Notes: generated from the letters alone by a model not told the origin. 64,000 nucleotides of DNA from Clarireedia homoeocarpa (GCA_001465935.1 LNKV01000040.1:496001-560000), one strand, 5' to 3'; shown: positions 34,345 through 45,150, counted from the stretch's first letter. Program-made: numbers and translations.

Positions 34345-37300
34345 ATGATCGACTTCGAGGAGTTTGTAAAATACAAGAAGGTCACTCCGACTCTAGCAGG
34401 TCAGGACTTCGACCCAAACAACTTGGAACAATACACCGCTGAATAGATTTCTACTCGGATCGCTATCTGGATCGTACGAAGTAGAGTGGACCAAGATCGC
34501 GACTATATGCTATAGACTGCTTTCCATAACGACTTCGAAGGCTGGAGCGAGGAACTGTTCAAGCTCGCTACCCCGAACCTTCTCCGCAAGCTCCGTACCC
34601 ACTTTACATCGAACGGAGTTTGGATTTCTAAGTCTGATGATCGTACGTACACACAAGTCTTTAGTGAACTTATCAATATCAAGGAATATCCGGAATGGAA
34701 GACCGAAGACATTGAGGAGTACCTTCGTACGATAGGTCCGATTAACTCTCGGTTCGTACAAGGAAGTGTCAACCCACTTCCTCCTGCACCTTCTGCTGCT
34801 TCTCCGGCAACAACCCCTCTGGCTACACCTGTTCCCCCTGTAACTCCTTCTGCCCAACCTACAACTTCGTCTGCAACTCCAGCGCCTCAGCAGGAACGAG
34901 CGACCCCGGCCCCAAGTGAAGTACCGGATAATCGCTTCGTACACTTCACGTCGACACCTCACCCAGCTGAAACTGTTTCGCCGTTAACTACGTACAAGAG
35001 AAGTAATATCTCCAAGCCCCTTAGTGACTTGATAAAGATTCTCTCGAACAAGGAGCGCAAGTACAGTAGTGAGATATACGATATCTTAGAAAACAAGCTA
35101 CACGTCTTCTACGACTGTTGTACAAAGGTTGGTTTGTCAACAGATTACTTTCATCTCGGTTTTTCTACACTACTTCGTGACCGCGCACTAGACTTTTATT
35201 ACGATAAGATCTCTGGACACTCGTACAACTTCCGTACAATAGTTACTATAGTCAGAGAACACTTTGAGACAGAGGAGAACAAGCAGTTCTACCTGTCCGA
35301 GTAGAGAGAGACCACGTACTCCTTTGTACGAAAAGAGAACCCTACCAAATCCGAGCTAGAATGCTTGGAGATACTCTTCGACCGCCTTCGTACATTGCAG
35401 AAAGGTCTCTCGACTGAATACCAGAACGAATTCTCTCTGCGTGACCAAGTCCTCAACGCTTGTCGAGGTATTCCGGAATACAACCTCGCACTGTATAAGC
35501 CGGCTCGTACATTCGAGTCTGTTTGTTCGGATCTGAGATCTGCGATCGGAACAGCGGTACGTACGAGGGAGCACACAGCGCAAATACAATACCCCAGTAA
35601 GCAATACTGGGTCGACCGAAAATATCAAGGCAGATTCAATCGTACGCAAACAAGCAATCAGACAACAACAAGATTTCCGAAAGGAAAACAGTTTTTAGGC
35701 CCTCGTACAGAGAACAAGAACCAGTCCCCAAACCCTCGTACGGAAGGCAGGAACTGGGAGAATACGAAATATTATATTTGTGGACAGACTGGCCACCTCG
35801 CTAGGACACACTCTTATACGGAGAGAACTAAAGCATATAGCTGTATCAGCCGCCAGTACTTGCAGGAAGAAGAAGAAGAAGACAAAGAAGCAGGACAGTT
35901 CCTGCAAGAAGAGGAGCAAGAAGACAATAAGGATTCGGACGACGTAGAGGAACGAGAACTCTCGTCCAACCAATTCCTTACGGAAATAGGAGTGATTGAT
36001 AGCAGTCAAGCTGCCCAAACTCTCAACAACCTTAGTACGATACACAGTATTACTCGCTATGATCCCAGCGAACAGAAAGCATCGTACGACGAAGTATTCA
36101 CATTCGAGGAGCGGTACTCGTCAACACAATTTCAAGGGATTATACCTGACAGCGGGGCTGCAGGTGTATCAACTACTGGCGAAGCGCAATTTCAGACGCT
36201 ACAGCGACAAGACCCGTCTATCACTTTAGCTCGTACGAAGAGCAACGATCATACAATCCGTTTTGGCAAAGGAACAGCGAAAGTGAAAGGAACAGCTGTC
36301 GTACAGACACCAGTTGGTCCGATTACTTTCTACGTTGTGACTGCAAATACCCTATTCCTCTACTGCATTCAGGATATAGACAAAATGAACGTACGATTTG
36401 ATAACTTAAAGAACGTCCTTGTCCAAGGGAAGAATATTGTACCTATCGTACGCAAATAGGGACATCCATGGATGCTTTTACAACAGTCGGACGCGATCGC
36501 TCAGGCTCACCTCACTGAAGTTGAGCTTAAACAGCTACATCGCCGGTTTGGACACCCGTCCGTACGAAAACTGGCACAACTACTAGAGAAAGCAGGGCAC
36601 GACGATATCGATTATCGTACGATCGAACACTTGAACAAATTCTGCAACCACTGCCAACTGAATGCGAAGTCGCCCGGACGATTCCGGTTCACAATCAAGG
36701 ATGAGATCGAATTTAACTACTCGATTATCATTGATATTATATATCTGGACAAATCCCCAGTTCTACACGTTGTGGACGAAGCTACTGCATTCAATACAGC
36801 CCGGTTCCTAAAGGACATCAGCGCTCGTACAACGTAGGATACCCTTCGGGCATGTTGGATCGATACCTACCTAGGTCCACCGGATTACATCGTACACGAT
36901 ACAGGCACAACGTTTGCATCCCAAGAGTTTAGGCAGAACGCACGTACGATAGCAAGTGAGACGAAGGAAGTGCCAGTAGAGGCACACAATAGCGTTGGCA
37001 AGGTGGAGAAATACCACCAACCTCTTAAACGCTCGTACGAGATCATTAGGGACGAAACGAGAGAAGAAAATATCTCCAGGGAGATCGTCCTACAGATGGC
37101 TATGAAAGCAATAAACGATACAGCCGGGCCAAACGGCCTCGTACCAACTCTCCTTGTTTTCGGGGCATACCCGAGAATAAATCAAATGTCAACTCCGTCC
37201 CAGTCAATGATCGTACAAGCCCAAGCGGTTCGGACTGCAATGACGGAAATCAGAAAGATCAACGCTCAGCACCAAGTCAAGGAAGCTCTAAGTGCAAGGA

Positions 37301-39243
37301 ATAGCCCTCGGACAACAGAGGTACTTGACCTCCTACTACAGTCAGATATAAAAGTCTGGCGAGAAAAGAAAGGCTGGACTAGCCCCTTTAAGCTTCTGGC
37401 AACTGACAAAGAAACTTGTGTCGTTGAACTCCCCTCAGGTCCGACTAGCTTTCGTACGACAGTTGTGAAACCATTCTTCCTTGAAGAAATTAAAGAGATA
37501 GAGGTTCGTACGAAGGACCAATTAGAACCAAACCCAAAAGAAAAGGCGAAGACGAAGCAGACACGTTCAACAAAACGACTGATCCCCCAAGTTGTTATCC
37601 CGTTTAAGAAAGCAGAGGTGTTTATCACCAAGAAAGAGCAGGACGACTTAGAACTTTCAGTTAAGCTTCGTACGTAAGGTGTGATTACAGCCGAAGGACC
37701 TCTATTTCAAGCAGCACAGCAAAAGGAAATTGACAGCTTGATTGCACAAGGAGTCTTCGAATTTGTTAAGTATAACCCGGCAATCCACACCGGACGAATC
37801 TTCAACTCCCGGCTCGTCAACGAAGTTAAAGGCAAGACGACAACGGCTCCGTACGAGAAGTCAAGGTTGGTAATACAGGCATACAATGATGCTGGGAAAG
37901 AAAGTGTCTTGACACAATCGCCAACTGTTCAACGTGCAAGCCAGAGAATCATCTTGGCACTGGCCCCTTCGCTTCGTACGAGAGGAATCGAACTAACCTC
38001 TCGAGATATCACCCAAGCGTATACACAGTCAGTGTCATTTCTGAACCGACTGATTCTGGCACGACTACCTAAAGAGATTCGGACGAACTATTCTCCTAAC
38101 ACAATTATGATCGTCCGCAAACCCTTGTACAGAATACCAGAGTCAGGAACGCACTAGTGGGTTACGTACCACAACCACCACAGGGACAAACTGAATATAG
38201 AACCCTCTCCGTACGACCCTTGTCTTCTAATCTCCAAGGACCCCGAAGTATTTGCAGTGATAGCAATGCAGACGGACGATACTCTGATCCTAGGGGACGA
38301 GAAGTTCAGACAGAAAGAAGAAAGAGAGCTGAAACAAGCAAATTTCCAAGCAAAGCCGATCGAGAAGCTTTCGTACGAGACGTCTTTGATCTTCAATGGG
38401 TGTAAACTGCAAATTGAGAACGAGAATCTTAGCCTCGTACAAAACGGACAAGGGCAGAAGATCAAGCCTGTAGACCTTAAATCTGAGAATCGTTTAGCTG
38501 AATATCGCGAACAGCGTGCTCGAGGAGCGTACCTCTCGAGTATCTGCCAGCCAGAAGCAAGCTTCGACTTGTCAGTCGCAGCACAGCACCAAGAACCCTC
38601 GTACAACGAGATCAAGGCTCTGAATAAACGGCTGAAGTGGCAAATCGAGAACTTAAACAGAGGAATATATTATATCTCTCTGGAATTGCAGACAGCAAAA
38701 CTCTTCGTATTTGTAGACGGATCGTTTGCCAACAACAAAGATCTCAGCTCGCAACTTAGGTACAAGATCTTCCTAGCAAACAAGTATCCGTACGAAGGTT
38801 CAGACAACACGTTCAGAATAAAAGGCAACCTGATCCACTGGAGCAGTACGAAGAGCAAGCATGTAACTCGGAGCATACTAACATCCGAGATCTACAGAAT
38901 AGTTGCTGGCGTCGACTTGGCAATTGTGATCAGCCGTACGATTCAAACAATCGCCGAGCAGCTAGGACTTCCAGCGCTGCCGACTGTTGTTTGCACAGAC
39001 TCGTACTCCCTGTACGACTGCCTCGTGAAACTTGGGACGACGAAAGAGAAACGATTGATGATTGATATCATGGCTCTACGTCAGTCGTACAAGAGGAGAG
39101 AGCTAACAGAAATCCGATAGATCAAGGGCGACGACAACCCTGCCGACGCGATGACCAAAAGGATAGCGAACAAGGCACTAGAAACAATAATCGATACAAA
39201 CGAACTCACCGTCCGAGTAGAAGGGTGGGTCGTACGACAATAA
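34345..39243 (+). pseudogene. Copia gag-pol, one continuous frame interrupted by stops
   Basis: 1,633 codons in a single frame with no frameshift. Eight internal stops: TAG at 34444, 34513, 35302, 36457, 36835, 38155 and 39118, and TAA at 37675. The final TAA is at 39241. Gag ends in a damaged zinc knuckle (only one knuckle Cys is left, in YICGQTGH). The protease has the DSG core (near 36148). The integrase has the HRRFGH...CNHC zinc site and catalytic Asp/Asp/Glu context (IDIIYLD, HDTGTTF, then VEAHNSVGKVEKYHQ). Reverse transcriptase has MQTDDTLIL in place of the usual Y/LVDD. RNase H starts near FVDGSFANN and ends with DDNPADAMTK. As assembled the element cannot make its polyprotein. Confidence 0.92.
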
Positions 39244-39586
39244 AAAGTAGTATCAGAGAGGAGAATTTTATTTGTTTAAGTTTTTTATTTGGTTTTCCTA
39301 AAGTACAAATTGAGGAGTACAGTACAGTTATTTGAATTTTCTTTATATTATTTTATTACAATCATTCACTAAGCCCGTCAGACAGACAAGAAATACACTT
39401 CGTACGCAACAAGAATCAACAGAAATCAGAAAGCCTCTTAGTTTCACAGGATAGGAACCTGCTACTTATCTCGAGCACCACGCAAAGGTTAAGGCCAAAC
39501 TCGAGTACCACTTGGCAGCTGCGTACGAACCCACAGCAGGTTAAGGGAATTGTGCTTGCAAACGAAAAGAAAGCTTTGTACGTACC
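39244..39586. other. Untranslated tail of the retrotransposon
   Basis: 340 bp between the pol stop and the antisense ORF stop. It is T-rich at the start and contains several CGTACG motifs. No ORF. Confidence 0.5.
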
Positions 39587-40087
39587 TTAGAGGACAATAG
39601 GATTCTCGCGGGAAGCACCAACCGCAAGGACCACCGAACCAGCAGTCACTTCGCCCACCGACTCAGATTTGACCGGAGCCTCGTCCGAGTCGCTCTCACC
39701 GTGCTCATCACCAGCATCATCATCAGGATCGTCCGACGAGCTGTCGGACGGAACCTCGACAACAACACGGCAACGAGCACTATGATCCCGCCACTTGCAA
39801 TTGCCGCAAGCGCCGTTCCAATGTCCAGCAAGCCGGACACAGGTCGGGAAAGGCGTAAAGCCTCGCCTGCGACACTCATTGCAGCCGCCAGGGACAAGAG
39901 TGCCTCTGCTCTGAATGAGCACAGCATTTATATACGAAGGACGCATCGTTAAGAGCTGCGTGTCTTGGATGCGGTCTCGTACGAAGGCCACATCCTGTCC
40001 TGGCAGAGCCAAGACTGTTCGTTGCAGGTTGTTGTGGACATACCCCCGAAGCTGCTGCCCACCTACGAGAAGGAGGGGGTAGCCCAA
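39587..40087 (-). CDS. DUF3716-type cysteine-rich protein, antisense inside the retrotransposon (5' part in the gap)
   Basis: An open minus-strand frame of at least 166 codons enters from the N gap and stops at 39587. It has the cysteine pattern of fungal DUF3716: PGGCNECRRRG, then FPTCVRLAG, then GACGNCKWRDHSARC. An Asp/Ser-rich acidic tail follows, ending ENPIVL. The spaced cysteines suggest a zinc-binding module; the function of the family is unknown. It lies between pol and the 3' LTR, oriented opposite to gag-pol, and is uninterrupted while gag-pol is broken. It is either cargo of the element or a nested fragment. The N-terminus cannot be seen. Confidence 0.75.
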   Translation of the reverse strand: MGYPLLLVGGQQLRGYVHNNLQRTVLALPGQDVAFVRDRIQDTQLLTMRPSYINAVLIQSRGTLVPGGCNECRRRGFTPFPTCVRLAGHWNGACGNCKWRDHSARCRVVVEVPSDSSSDDPDDDAGDEHGESDSDEAPVKSESVGEVTAGSVVLAVGASRENPIVL

Positions 40088-40929
40088 NNNNNNNNNNNNN
40101 NNNNNNNNNNNNNNNNNNNNNNNNNNNNNNNNNNNNNNNNNNNNNNNNNNNNNNNNNNNNNNNNNNNNNNNNNNNNNNNNNNNNNNNNNNNNNNNNNNNN
40201 NNNNNNNNNNNNNNNNNNNNNNNNNNNNNNNNNNNNNNNNNNNNNNNNNNNNNNNNNNNNNNNNNNNNNNNNNNNNNNNNNNNNNNNNNNNNNNNNNNNN
40301 NNNNNNNNNNNNNNNNNNNNNNNNNNNNNNNNNNNNNNNNNNNNNNNNNNNNNNNNNNNNNNNNNNNNNNNNNNNNNNNNNNNNNNNNNNNNNNNNNNNN
40401 NNNNNNNNNNNNNNNNNNNNNNNNNNNNNNNNNNNNNNNNNNNNNNNNNNNNNNNNNNNNNNNNNNNNNNNNNNNNNNNNNNNNNNNNNNNNNNNNNNNN
40501 NNNNNNNNNNNNNNNNNNNNNNNNNNNNNNNNNNNNNNNNNNNNNNNNNNNNNNNNNNNNNNNNNNNNNNNNNNNNNNNNNNNNNNNNNNNNNNNNNNNN
40601 NNNNNNNNNNNNNNNNNNNNNNNNNNNNNNNNNNNNNNNNNNNNNNNNNNNNNNNNNNNNNNNNNNNNNNNNNNNNNNNNNNNNNNNNNNNNNNNNNNNN
40701 NNNNNNNNNNNNNNNNNNNNNNNNNNNNNNNNNNNNNNNNNNNNNNNNNNNNNNNNNNNNNNNNNNNNNNNNNNNNNNNNNNNNNNNNNNNNNNNNNNNN
40801 NNNNNNNNNNNNNNNNNNNNNNNNNNNNNNNNNNNNNNNNNNNNNNNNNNNNNNNNNNNNNNNNNNNNNNNNNNNNNNNNNNNNNNNNNNNNNNNNNNNN
40901 NNNNNNNNNNNNNNNNNNNNNNNNNNNNN
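40088..40929. other. Assembly gap (842 N)
   Basis: Undetermined bases. The gap hides the start of the antisense ORF, the polypurine tract and the left end of the 3' LTR. It may mark a collapsed repeat or a join between different copies of the element. Confidence 1.
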
Positions 40930-41188
40930 TATATCCGATATGAGCATGCAATGCCCGTATAACTGGAAAATCAACTCCGGAGACTACAGGTAGATAGTCA
41001 ATACCCCTCGTACGAAGGGTATAAAGATCGCAGTACGATCCTGTAATTAGAGAATAAGACGATTTATATAATTAACACTGGACCCACGCTTTGCACGTGA
41101 TTCCGGGTGTTACGTGTAACCCTCGTGCTTCTTCACGTGATATCATATTCTCTGTGTACGACCAGTCCGCAACCCGGTCGTACCAACA
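40930..41188 (+). repeat. 3' LTR (aligned part)
   Basis: Direct repeat of 33939-34197 with one mismatch, ending in CCAACA. The left end is lost in the gap. It is followed directly by an older AT-rich LTR relic, so the element inserted into, or was joined to, older repeat DNA. Confidence 0.92.
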
Positions 41189-41285
41189 TCTTCTTATATA
41201 TAAGTTTTTAAATCCTTATAATCCTCTTAGTTTTATAGTTATTAATTTTAAAGTTATTCAATATCTTTATTAGTAGTCTCGTTAT
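41189..41285 (+). repeat. Fragment of an AT-rich LTR family also found at 59.6 kb
   Basis: From TCTTCTTATATATAAG to GTCTCGTTATA the sequence matches the reverse complement of about 59579-59665, apart from mainly C/T and G/A differences. The copia 3' end abuts it directly. The other half of this older LTR is not found at the left end of the copia element. Confidence 0.75.
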
Positions 41286-41799
41286 AATTTATATATATTA
41301 TATCGTGATATCTCTAGTGCGAATATATTATTCACGTGATTCTTGAGGAACAACAAATATTTAAGACTTCTAGAAAACTAAGTGAGAGGAAGATAAGTCG
41401 TTTTATATTATATATATCCGCGTGTAATAGTCTCGAAATATAATCGATGAAATATTACTTAATATAAATCTAGTCACAATATAAAAAGATAGCTTGATTA
41501 TATAAGTTCTTTTTTCACGAAATCGGTCTGTAAATATAAAAACACTAATTCAATTTAACTAAAAGACTAAATCACTAATTAATAATAATAAAAGTTTGAT
41601 ATTTTGATAAAAAGCTTCGTTTTAAAAATTATAAAGAAATAATATTTAATAATAAAATAAATAGAGTTTCATTCTATTACTAGAACTGTCTCTATACTAA
41701 AAAAGTAGTAAATATTCCTATTATTTAAGGTCTATAGATTATAAAAAACTTTATAATTATTTCGATGATCTATAAACAATAAAAGTTATTACTAATATT
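41286..41799. other. AT-rich decayed DNA
   Basis: Strongly AT-rich, no ORF and no recognisable domain. Probably RIP-degraded repeat. Confidence 0.5.
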
Positions 41800-42687
41800 T
41801 ATATATAGGTATAGCTTATCTGGAACGTCCTTGTTTAAAAACCGGTAGAGCGGCTCCTAACTATCTTTAAGAGTATACTCGAGAAGCCTTTCAACTAGAA
41901 CTAGGCGTCTAATTTCAATATTATAAAGAAGGATCGCAGCTTTGAGAGCAGCACGATCGTGTAAGCGGCCCTTGATCCAGTCAGTCTGTGCTAGAAGGAT
42001 AATTTGTCGAAAGAGTATAGTGGTTTAAAGATAAAGGTTATATTAGCGGAGTAATACGAATATTGAATACTTTTTATATTTAGATTTGTATCTGTATCTG
42101 TAGAAAGGGGATATCTGATCATATACGTACTAGTAGAATATACTTTACACCTGACTATAAAGGCGAATCTAAGATAGTATAGAAAGATGCCTCGAATAAC
42201 GCGACCTATTTTTCTGGATCGCGGTAGTCAGGATAATCTTAGTATTAGGATATATATCGAGCAGTTCGGTATAGTGGTTAATATAAAGTATATCTGTAAT
42301 AGTCTGTTAATATTTTGTTAGTTGTGGAAAATAGGAAAAGCCGAAACACTCTCAATTAGAACTGTATGAAAAAGAGGATATATTCATACTGTATTAACTA
42401 AAAAGTTTGTCAAATTCCTCACGCCCAAAAACCTTTCCAACGCCGGTGGTCTTCGCTGTCAGACTCTCGCACTAGTGAGCGCAGTAGCCTTTGTTTTTAG
42501 TTGCCTCTGAACAGTGATATAGCTTGTAGCCTAGTTTCCGTAGTGCTGTGAGTAATGCTTGGAGCTCAGTAACGTACTCTTAAGCTAAAGTTGGGGGAAC
42601 AAACACATCGTGGCTGTACGAGACAAGCCAAGGCAAAGAACCTCCATCTCCACCGGTCGCTTGGTGACTTTTGGCATTTAAGATCAT
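41800..42687 (-). pseudogene. Sulfotransferase-like (Sulfotransferase_4 type) pseudogene
   Basis: On the minus strand a chain of fragments resembles the fungal P-loop sulfotransferase-like family. It starts near 42687. ALRKLGYKLYHCSEATKNKGYCAH is followed by TAG and then CESLTAK and GREEFDKLF. Downstream in other frames come ELLDIYPNTKIILTT, DPEK followed by TAG, then FEASFYTILD, and finally LLEYTLKDS, TAG, EPLYRFLNKDVPD. Stops are TAG where the family usually has Trp, or TAA at likely Gln positions, as expected of CpA-to-TpA mutation. The 3' half is far more AT-rich than the 5' half. Clearly dead. The identity rests on remembered family motifs. Confidence 0.6.
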
Positions 42688-43269
42688 GATTGTGGTAGTA
42701 CTTTGTATGTAGATGCTAGATCTCATCTGATCTGATGCGAGGGGTAACGGAAGCAAATATCTGATATGTATAAAACCTTTGATTCAAATCCAATGTAATA
42801 CTTTACTTTGATTGCCCTCGACATCTTGGTGTCCCAAGCTGGGTGTTCTAAGTGTCCCAAGCGCATGGAATGTTGACATGAGGTGACAAAATTACAGGGC
42901 CTGGGGCCTGGGTCTGGGGTCTGGATGGGCTCGGGGGGTCAAGCCGATAGAGATTGCCGATAACGCTTATCCTATTCTGTCTTAGCACTGGGATCACCAC
43001 GCATCAATAGCTACAGCTGCGTGAACTTCCACTTCCTTATATCACTATCATCAATCATCGACCTCGATTCGATTCAACAATACAGCGCTCACTCAGACTA
43101 GGACGGTATAAGCAACTATGCAGGTATTCATTCTTAAATCTAAGGTCCTCTCCCTTCACGATAGTGGTGGTGGTGGTGGTCCAGGATAAAGGACACGAGC
43201 GAGTTGAGGAGCGACGACTGGAGCCCGATGGATGCGCACAAGGATGACTTCAAGCGCTGATTAGGGAGG
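42688..43269. other. Intergenic
   Basis: Normal-composition DNA with no recognisable coding chain. A short GGT-repeat tract lies near 43164. Confidence 0.35.
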
Positions 43270-44350
43270 ATGGTCTCTCTGTGCATCCTCTATACTGGAC
43301 GAACAAACATCTTCGAGCTCTGCATTGCGAATTTGAAACCGAGAGAGTGGTAAGAGCCACGACGAAGGACTCACCGGAACTCACACCAGAACCCAGATTC
43401 GAGGAAGCTTTATTAGACAATTTATTCCGTCTGTGTATAAAAAGGGGGCAGAAAGAGGAATAATATTGCGATGCGTTAGATTGTGGAGCGGATAGCGATG
43501 ATGTTCCTTCCGGCGAATCAGGTTACCCGTGGGTGAGTTTTCCCCCTCTTCTGGCTTTGCAGAAGTCGATGCTGGAGCTATATAATTTAATGTTTTGTGT
43601 CTTTTAGAGCTCTCTGATTATCCTTCGCGCGAAATCCGGTTGCTTTAATACGAGTGCCTCTTCTAGGGTCTGATGGACAAGATGCAAATTCGAGAGCAAT
43701 ATACGTATATATAGATCCGAGCTTTGTGAAGGAACAGCGGGAGATATATCAACGTGCCTTTGCGCACCGAAGTCGAGGATTGGTGAAGCTACATAGAAAT
43801 AAGGGTCCTTTTAGGCCATTGTATTTTGTCATCTTTCTCGCCATAGCACAGTATGGAAAAACGGTTGGACAGTTTTGTAGAGGTAGAGTTGATGACCAGA
43901 TACAGCGGGTTTGTTACCTCAACATGTAGAAGTCTGTAAGACATAATACTGATGTAGAACGCGTAGACAACTCTCTTCGTACCAAAATATTCCTCGCCGC
44001 TGCAAACCACGAAACAATCGTCAGCGAAGCGTAATAGCAGTATACGACAGCAATCAACCTTCAGCTTGACAGAATACACCAAAAACATGAGTGATACTTA
44101 TCTGCGAAAGTTAGATAAGCCATATAAGTTCTTCAATGCAGAGCTACAGATCCAGAAGCGCACCATTCCTGTCAACCCCAAAAGACCCATCGAGCTTTAC
44201 ACTGCGATGAAGCATGCCTGTTCAATACGCGAGGAAGGAGAGAATAATTGAACAGAGAATAGGTCTTTGAAGAGGAAGGAGTTTGTTGATATTAGTTGTA
44301 ATGATGGGAATGGGAGTGATGGAAGGAAGCGTAGGAAAAGCGCAGGTTGA
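43270..44350 (+). other. Possible broken gene, unidentified
   Basis: Open segments with normal codon texture follow one another on the plus strand: the one ending at 43463, an acidic stretch after it (DALDCGADSDDVPSGES), then 43654-43929, 44066-44251, and a Lys/Arg-rich end near 44260-44348 (KRKEFVDISCND...GRKRRKSAG). They cannot be joined in one frame by obvious introns except a GTGAGT...CAG pair at about 43532-43561. I do not recognise the product. It could be a divergent multi-exon gene or a relic. Confidence 0.3.
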
Positions 44351-44539
44351 ACGGAGATTGGCTTGTGATCCTGCTTGAAGGAGACAAAGATTTCAACAAA
44401 ACCCCCTTGCCCGTGCTGCCAAGCACGGAAATATTATTCGAGCGGGGAGAATTAGAAAGGCATCGAATAGCTTGTGTCTCGCTGCTTGTTGGAACCTACC
44501 TTCTGTATCAGCCGGATACTCTTCCAGTCGTATAGTTCA

Positions 44540-45150
44540 TATATTCATCATTGATGAACTGCCCTAAGCGCAAGCCTCATCCCAAGGGCAGGGGTCTAGT
44601 GATAGGCTGGCTAAACCAGATTCAGAGTCCGAACACGGACCCCTCGAGCCGACAGACGCTCCTCTAGCACATCCGGGTCTACACACAACCAAGGCAAGTT
44701 CTCCCGTTCTAAAGCCTTTCAATACTCGGCCATATCAAAACCAAGAGACACAAGCTGCAGGTCCTAGCGAACCACTTTGCCGGTGCAGGAGTCTTAAAAG
44801 ACCCAGCTCAGTCTTTCGCCATCCGGCATCATAAGCTCTGCCAAAACGGGGCGAATATACGGCAGGAGCCGCCCGAGGATGCCTTCGCCAAAGCTCACGC
44901 CCTCCAGGTGATAGCAATCCCTCAACTGATAACGCCGCGTACTCTGCTTTTCGTCGCCGCCGCGCAAGGGCCGCAGGACGAGCAGGTGTCTGCACCCAAA
45001 AAACGGCACAAATCTCGTCGCCAGGTTGGAAACACCCCTCCACATTCTACGCGAGACCGATGAGACCAGATGCGGTACACAGGAGAACGCGGCCAATAAG
45101 CATCCTCCTTATTCAAGCCCAAGGTGGCGTCTCCGTCTCCGTCTCTGTTC
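44540..45150 (-). pseudogene. GC-rich coding relic of unknown identity
   Basis: In contrast to the AT-rich surroundings, this block is GC-rich and reads as protein-like sequence on the minus strand through several stops: RGVSNLATRFVPFFG, QLRDCYHLEGVSFGEG, LLPYIRPVLAELMMPDGERLSW, TAA... then DMAEYWKALERENLPWLCVDPD and ERLSARGVRVRTLNLV. The continuity across stops suggests one former protein. I do not recognise the family. A transposon-derived or horizontally acquired gene are both possible. Confidence 0.4.

Larger units (their letters stand above)
33939..40087. other. Dense CGTAC/GTACG motif field
   Basis: Counting by eye I find about 60 occurrences of CGTAC or GTACG, roughly half of them the full palindrome CGTACG. 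They lie about every 100 bp across the LTR, gag, pol, the untranslated tail and the antisense ORF. They fall in all three codon phases (Ser-Tyr, Arg-Thr and Val-Arg/Gln pairs), so the enrichment is at the DNA level. The motif is sporadic in the host genes of the window. Confidence 0.85.
33939..41188 (+). mobile_element. Ty1/copia LTR retrotransposon with an antisense cargo ORF
   Basis: Two direct repeats flank a gag-pol region with the copia order protease, integrase, reverse transcriptase, RNase H. The repeats end in CCAACA, the usual end of copia LTRs. The start matching it (TG...GG) is not certain: in the left copy the LTR may begin near 33876-33878 (TGTGTGG or TGTGG), and in the right copy that part lies in the assembly gap. 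Minimum length is 7.25 kb including 842 N. An antisense DUF3716 ORF sits between pol and the 3' LTR. No target-site duplication is visible, and the flanks are of different kinds. Confidence 0.9.

Noticed and set aside
34345..39243. Programmed readthrough or TAG recoding to express gag-pol
   Set aside because: Some elements read through one stop, but eight stops spread over all domains, with a damaged zinc knuckle, are more simply mutation.
39587..40993. Very long ORFs of 300-450 codons over the gap on both strands
   Set aside because: Most of their length is N translated as X. Only the 39587-40087 minus-strand part is real sequence.
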